Source: an uncultured Faecalibacterium sp. (GTDB lineage: Bacteria; Bacillota; Clostridia; Oscillospirales; Ruminococcaceae). From it: a DNA stretch of 8,612 nt. How positions within the stretch are numbered: position 1 is the stretch's first letter; every line of letters starts with the position of its first letter. Shown here piece by piece: positions 6,760-8,612 of the stretch. Made by a program: the position numbers and the translations under genes. Under the pieces are notes generated by a model. That model was not told where the DNA came from. It searched no databases and saw nothing but the letters and a program-made list of their open reading frames with translations. Where the stretch lies: assembly GCA_902463235.1 (NCBI GenBank), contig CABQER010000036.1, positions 1 to 8,612 on the forward strand, read 5' to 3'.

Positions 6760-8127
6760 TCAAACCTTTGCGGCGCCGCGGTCGAGGATCTTATCGAACC
6801 GGGCAAAGAAGGTGATGGTGGTGATGGTGGCGGCCAGAATGTCGCTGACCGGCTCGGCCAGAAACACGCCGAACACTGCATCCGGCAGAACATGCGGCAG
6901 AATGAAGATGAGGGGGATCAACAGAATGATCTTGCGCAGGCAGGCCAGCAGCAGGCTGACCTTAGCCTGCCCCAGCGCCATAAAGCTTTGCTGGCAGGCG
7001 ATCTGGAAGCCCATGGCAAAAATGCCCGCCATGTAAATGCGCATGGCCCACGTGGTGTACTGGATCAGTGCGGTGTCCGAGGTGAAAATGCCCGCCACCG
7101 CGCCGGGAAACAGCATCATCAACAGCCAGAACAAGCAGGTGTAGGACCCGCACAGCGTCAGCTGAAAACGGAAGGCTTCCTTGACGCGGGCCTTCTTGCC
7201 TGCGCCGAAGTTGAAGCTCATCACCGGCTGTCCGCCCTGACAGATGCCCTGAATGGGCAGCGTGCACAGCTGGGATGCGCTGGTGATGACGGTCATGGCA
7301 CCCACAGCCACATCGCCGCCGTACCGCGCCAGACTGGAGCTGAAGCTGATGGAAAGCAGGCTTTCGGTGGAGAGCATCACAAACGAGGAGATGCCCAGCG
7401 CCAGCACCGGCAGAATGATCTGCTTTTCCGGGCGCAGGTAGTCTCTGCGCAGGCGCAGGATGGTCTTTTTGCCGGTGAGAAAGCGGATGATCCATGCCGC
7501 GCCCACGGCCTGACTGAGCACCGTGGCAATGGCCGCGCCCCGCACGCCCAGCCCGAACCCGAAGATCAGGATGGGGTCGAGGATAATGTTGATCACCGCG
7601 CCGATCACGGTGGTAAGCATACTGGTCTTGGCAAAGCCCTGCGTGGTGATAAAAGGGTTCATGCCCAGCACTACCAGCACGAACACCGAGCCTGCAATGT
7701 AGATGCGGCTGTAGCTCAGGGCGTACGGCAGGGTGGCATCGCTGGCACCGAACAGCCGCAGCAGCACCGGTGCCCCGGCATAGAAGCCGATGGTCAGCAC
7801 CACGGCAAAGAACATCAGCACGGTAAAGCTGTTGGAGACGATCTTTTCGGCCTGCTGCCTGTCCCCCTGCCCCAGAGCAATGGCGGTGCGCGGCGCGCCG
7901 CCCGCGCCCACCAGCATGGCAAAAGCGTTCAGCAGCATCAGAATGGGTGTGAACAGCCCCACGCCGGTCAGCGCTGCCGCGCCAATGCCCGCAATGTGGC
8001 CGATGTAAATGCGGTCCACGATGTTATACAGCAGGTTCACCACCTGCGCCACCACGGCGGGGATCATGAGCTGCAGCATCAGCTTTTTGATGCTGCCGGT
8101 GCCCATATCTTGTTTTGCCTGTGCCAT
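6760..8127 (-). CDS. MATE-family multidrug/metabolite efflux transporter
   Basis: A 455-residue integral membrane protein with about twelve hydrophobic segments in two similar halves, the size and layout of MATE (MepA/DinF/NorM-like) cation-coupled exporters. The N terminus, IPAVVAQVVNLLYNIVDRIYIGHI with D38, is the usual first MATE helix. GVGLFTPILMLLNAFAMLVGAGGAPRTAIALGQGD follows, and the second half contains PIQGICQGGQPVMSFNFGAGK. The C terminus is short and charged. The start is supported by AGAGGAG on the minus strand at about 8137-8143. The gene stands alone between a convergent PTS gene and a divergent tRNA gene, so its substrate (drugs, toxins or metabolites) cannot be inferred from neighbours. 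The family call is secure. Confidence 0.93.
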   Translation of the reverse strand: MAQAKQDMGTGSIKKLMLQLMIPAVVAQVVNLLYNIVDRIYIGHIAGIGAAALTGVGLFTPILMLLNAFAMLVGAGGAPRTAIALGQGDRQQAEKIVSNSFTVLMFFAVVLTIGFYAGAPVLLRLFGASDATLPYALSYSRIYIAGSVFVLVVLGMNPFITTQGFAKTSMLTTVIGAVINIILDPILIFGFGLGVRGAAIATVLSQAVGAAWIIRFLTGKKTILRLRRDYLRPEKQIILPVLALGISSFVMLSTESLLSISFSSSLARYGGDVAVGAMTVITSASQLCTLPIQGICQGGQPVMSFNFGAGKKARVKEAFRFQLTLCGSYTCLFWLLMMLFPGAVAGIFTSDTALIQYTTWAMRIYMAGIFAMGFQIACQQSFMALGQAKVSLLLACLRKIILLIPLIFILPHVLPDAVFGVFLAEPVSDILAATITTITFFARFDKILDRGAAKV

Positions 8128-8147
8128 TGGAATGCTCTCCTCTGTAC

Positions 8148-8159
8148 TTCAAATTTGAA
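8148..8159. promoter_or_regulatory. 12-bp palindrome in the MATE leader, candidate operator
   Basis: TTCAAATTTGAA is a perfect palindrome just downstream of the predicted MATE transcript start (about 8166) and just upstream of its ribosome binding site. A repressor bound there would block early elongation. No regulator gene is adjacent. Confidence 0.4.
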
Positions 8160-8172
8160 AAATATCGTTCCT

Positions 8173-8201
8173 ATTATACTCGGCTCCCGCCCAAAAGAAC
8201 A
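8173..8201 (-). promoter_or_regulatory. Probable MATE gene promoter
   Basis: A perfect TATAAT on the minus strand (8178-8173) lies about 45 bases before the MATE ATG. No good -35 is seen at 16-18 bp (TGTTCT at 17 bp matches poorly), suggesting a weak or activator-dependent promoter. Confidence 0.5.
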
Positions 8202-8245
8202 GCCTTTTTGCAAAGAAACCGCGCTTTCTGCCCCAAAAACGCAAA

Positions 8246-8280
8246 ACGGCACGGCTGCGTATGGCTTGCAGCCGTGCCGT
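8246..8280 (-). terminator. Minus-direction terminator-like hairpin before the MATE promoter
   Basis: A perfect 13-bp stem pairs 8246-8258 with 8268-8280 around a 9-base loop. Read on the minus strand it is followed by TTTTGCGTTTTT; on the plus strand no T-run follows. It would stop transcription coming from the tRNA side towards the MATE promoter. No minus-strand gene is visible upstream of it in the window. Confidence 0.65.
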
Positions 8281-8295
8281 AACGGGAGAAAAGTG

Positions 8296-8324
8296 TTGAC
8301 GGAAAACCGCTTTTTTGCTATACT
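8296..8324 (+). promoter_or_regulatory. Promoter of the tRNA-Ser gene
   Basis: TTGACG (8296-8301), 17 bp, TATACT (8319-8324), preceded by TGC, an extended -10. It is the best promoter in the window. The start would be near 8331, about 10 bases before the tRNA. Confidence 0.85.
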
Positions 8325-8340
8325 GTAAAGGCTAATATAT

Positions 8341-8431
8341 GGAGATGTATCGAAGCGGTCGTAACGAGAACGACTCGAAATCGTTTTGTCCTTAATCGGG
8401 CACGTGGGTTCGAATCCCACCATCTCCGCCA
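8341..8431 (+). tRNA. tRNA-Ser (anticodon CGA)
   Basis: A complete class-II tRNA of 91 bases with encoded CCA. The acceptor stem GGAGATG pairs with CATCTCC, followed by discriminator G (8428) and CCA. The D arm is closed by TCG/CGA and its loop contains GG. The anticodon stem AACGA/TCGTT (8369-8373 with 8381-8385) encloses CTCGAAA, with anticodon CGA at 8376-8378, reading UCG. The long variable arm GTCC/GGGC is typical of serine tRNAs. The T arm is GTGGG TTCGAAT CCCAC. It has its own promoter and terminator. Its 3' end is repeated at 8558-8572. Confidence 0.97.
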
Positions 8432-8471
8432 ACAAAAGGCATCAGCTCAGGCTGGTGCCTTTTTTGCGGCT
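8417..8471 (+). repeat. Direct repeat copy 1: tRNA-Ser 3' end plus terminator
   Basis: These 55 bases are identical to 8558-8612, offset 141 bp. The copy includes the last T-stem bases, the 3' acceptor strand, CCA, the terminator and GCGGCT. Base 8416 differs from its counterpart at 8557, which fixes the left boundary. The right boundary is unknown because copy 2 meets the window edge. Confidence 0.95.
8434..8465 (+). terminator. Intrinsic terminator of tRNA-Ser
   Basis: AAAAGGCATCAGC (8434-8446) pairs with GCTGGTGCCTTTT (8451-8463), with one U-G wobble and loop TCAG. The T-run is 8460-8465. It starts 2 bases after CCA. Confidence 0.93.
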
Positions 8472-8557
8472 AGATGGTGCGGATGAGAACAGGGCGGCGG
8501 CCCGCAGGCCGCAAGCAATCAGCCCTGCGGGCTGTTGCCTAGCCCGCGGGAGAATAT
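8472..8557. other. 86-bp GC-rich structured spacer between the repeat copies
   Basis: No gene is recognised. It contains a 6-bp hairpin GCGGCC/GGCCGC with loop CGCA (8497-8512). Two alternative hairpins share arms: GCAA-CAGCCC with GGGCTG-TTGC and one bulged T (8515-8538), or CCTGCGGGCT with AGCCCGCGGG (8524-8550). Its first bases AGATGGTG (8472-8479) are complementary to CACCATCT in both repeat copies (8419-8426 and 8560-8567), so the whole spacer can be closed into one folded domain. It could be a palindromic intergenic repeat, a remnant of an inserted element, or a small structured RNA. Confidence 0.5.
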
Positions 8558-8612
8558 CCACCATCTCCGCCAACAAAAGGCATCAGCTCAGGCTGGTGCC
8601 TTTTTTGCGGCT
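8558..8612 (+). repeat. Direct repeat copy 2: displaced tRNA-Ser 3' end plus terminator
   Basis: An exact copy of 8417-8471, continuing to the window edge. It includes an acceptor 3' strand with CCA (8562-8572) but no tRNA body, and a complete second terminator (8575-8606). This is the form left when the 3' end of a tRNA gene is duplicated by site-specific integration or by tandem duplication. Confidence 0.95.

Noticed and set aside
5622..6893. Minus-strand 423-residue open frame
   Set aside because: It is antisense to the PTS gene and runs through the shared terminator into the MATE coding region.
6685..8328. Plus-strand 547-residue open frame
   Set aside because: It lies antisense to the MATE gene, is rich in H, Q, G and A as expected from GC-rich shadow frames, and has no recognisable domain.
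8079..8435. Minus-strand 118-residue reading frame over the tRNA containing MVGFEPT
   Set aside because: Its N-terminal part is the antisense translation of tRNA-Ser, a known source of false protein predictions, and the rest covers the MATE leader and the hairpin.

Overview
The window looks like chromosomal DNA of a GC-rich Firmicute of the gut Clostridia, most like Faecalibacterium or a close Oscillospiraceae/Ruminococcaceae relative. The reasons are strong AGGAGG ribosome binding sites, TATAAT-type promoters, GC-rich coding sequence with AT-rich gaps, a clustered arg operon, an alpha-glucoside PTS operon with an RpiR regulator, and a tRNA gene with an encoded CCA end. The genus is an inference from protein style; no database search was possible.

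Layout. (1) 1-2726: the end of an arginine biosynthesis operon on the + strand. It holds the 3' part of argB, then argD, then an argF-like carbamoyltransferase overlapping argD by ATGA, closed by a 17-bp perfect terminator hairpin. The 132-bp argB-argD gap has its own promoter, a hairpin that begins almost at the predicted transcript start, and a tandem 13-bp repeat touching the argD ribosome binding site. (2) 2785-6742: an alpha-glucoside uptake module. An RpiR/MurR-family regulator (- strand) diverges from a GH4 6-phospho-alpha-glucosidase and a PTS EIICB permease (+ strand). The ~210-bp divergent region has two promoters whose -10 boxes overlap on opposite strands, a perfect 14-bp palindrome and repeated TTCAAAAC boxes. 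(3) 6760-8201: a MATE-family efflux pump on the - strand with its own promoter and a 12-bp palindrome in its leader. (4) 8246-8612: a minus-strand terminator-like hairpin, a strong promoter, a tRNA-Ser(CGA) gene and its terminator. The 3' end of the tRNA plus the whole terminator is then repeated exactly 141 bp further on. The two copies flank 86 bp of GC-rich DNA that can fold in alternative ways, and the second copy runs to the window edge.

How the genes work together. ArgB and ArgD make N-acetylornithine from N-acetylglutamate, and the argF product would normally carbamoylate ornithine to citrulline; here its ornithine-binding residues are changed. The PTS permease would import and phosphorylate an alpha-glucoside such as maltose, and the GH4 enzyme would cleave the phosphorylated sugar to glucose-6-phosphate plus the released moiety, with the RpiR protein sensing a sugar phosphate. 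No EIIA domain is present, so phosphate must come from an EIIA encoded elsewhere.

Most of the window is ordinary metabolism. The places most worth a second look are the tRNA-Ser 3'-end duplication, the altered argF active site, the argD leader and the rpiR/glv control region. I saw no CRISPR array, toxin-antitoxin pair, phage gene or transposase. No gene-free stretch exceeds about 220 bases.
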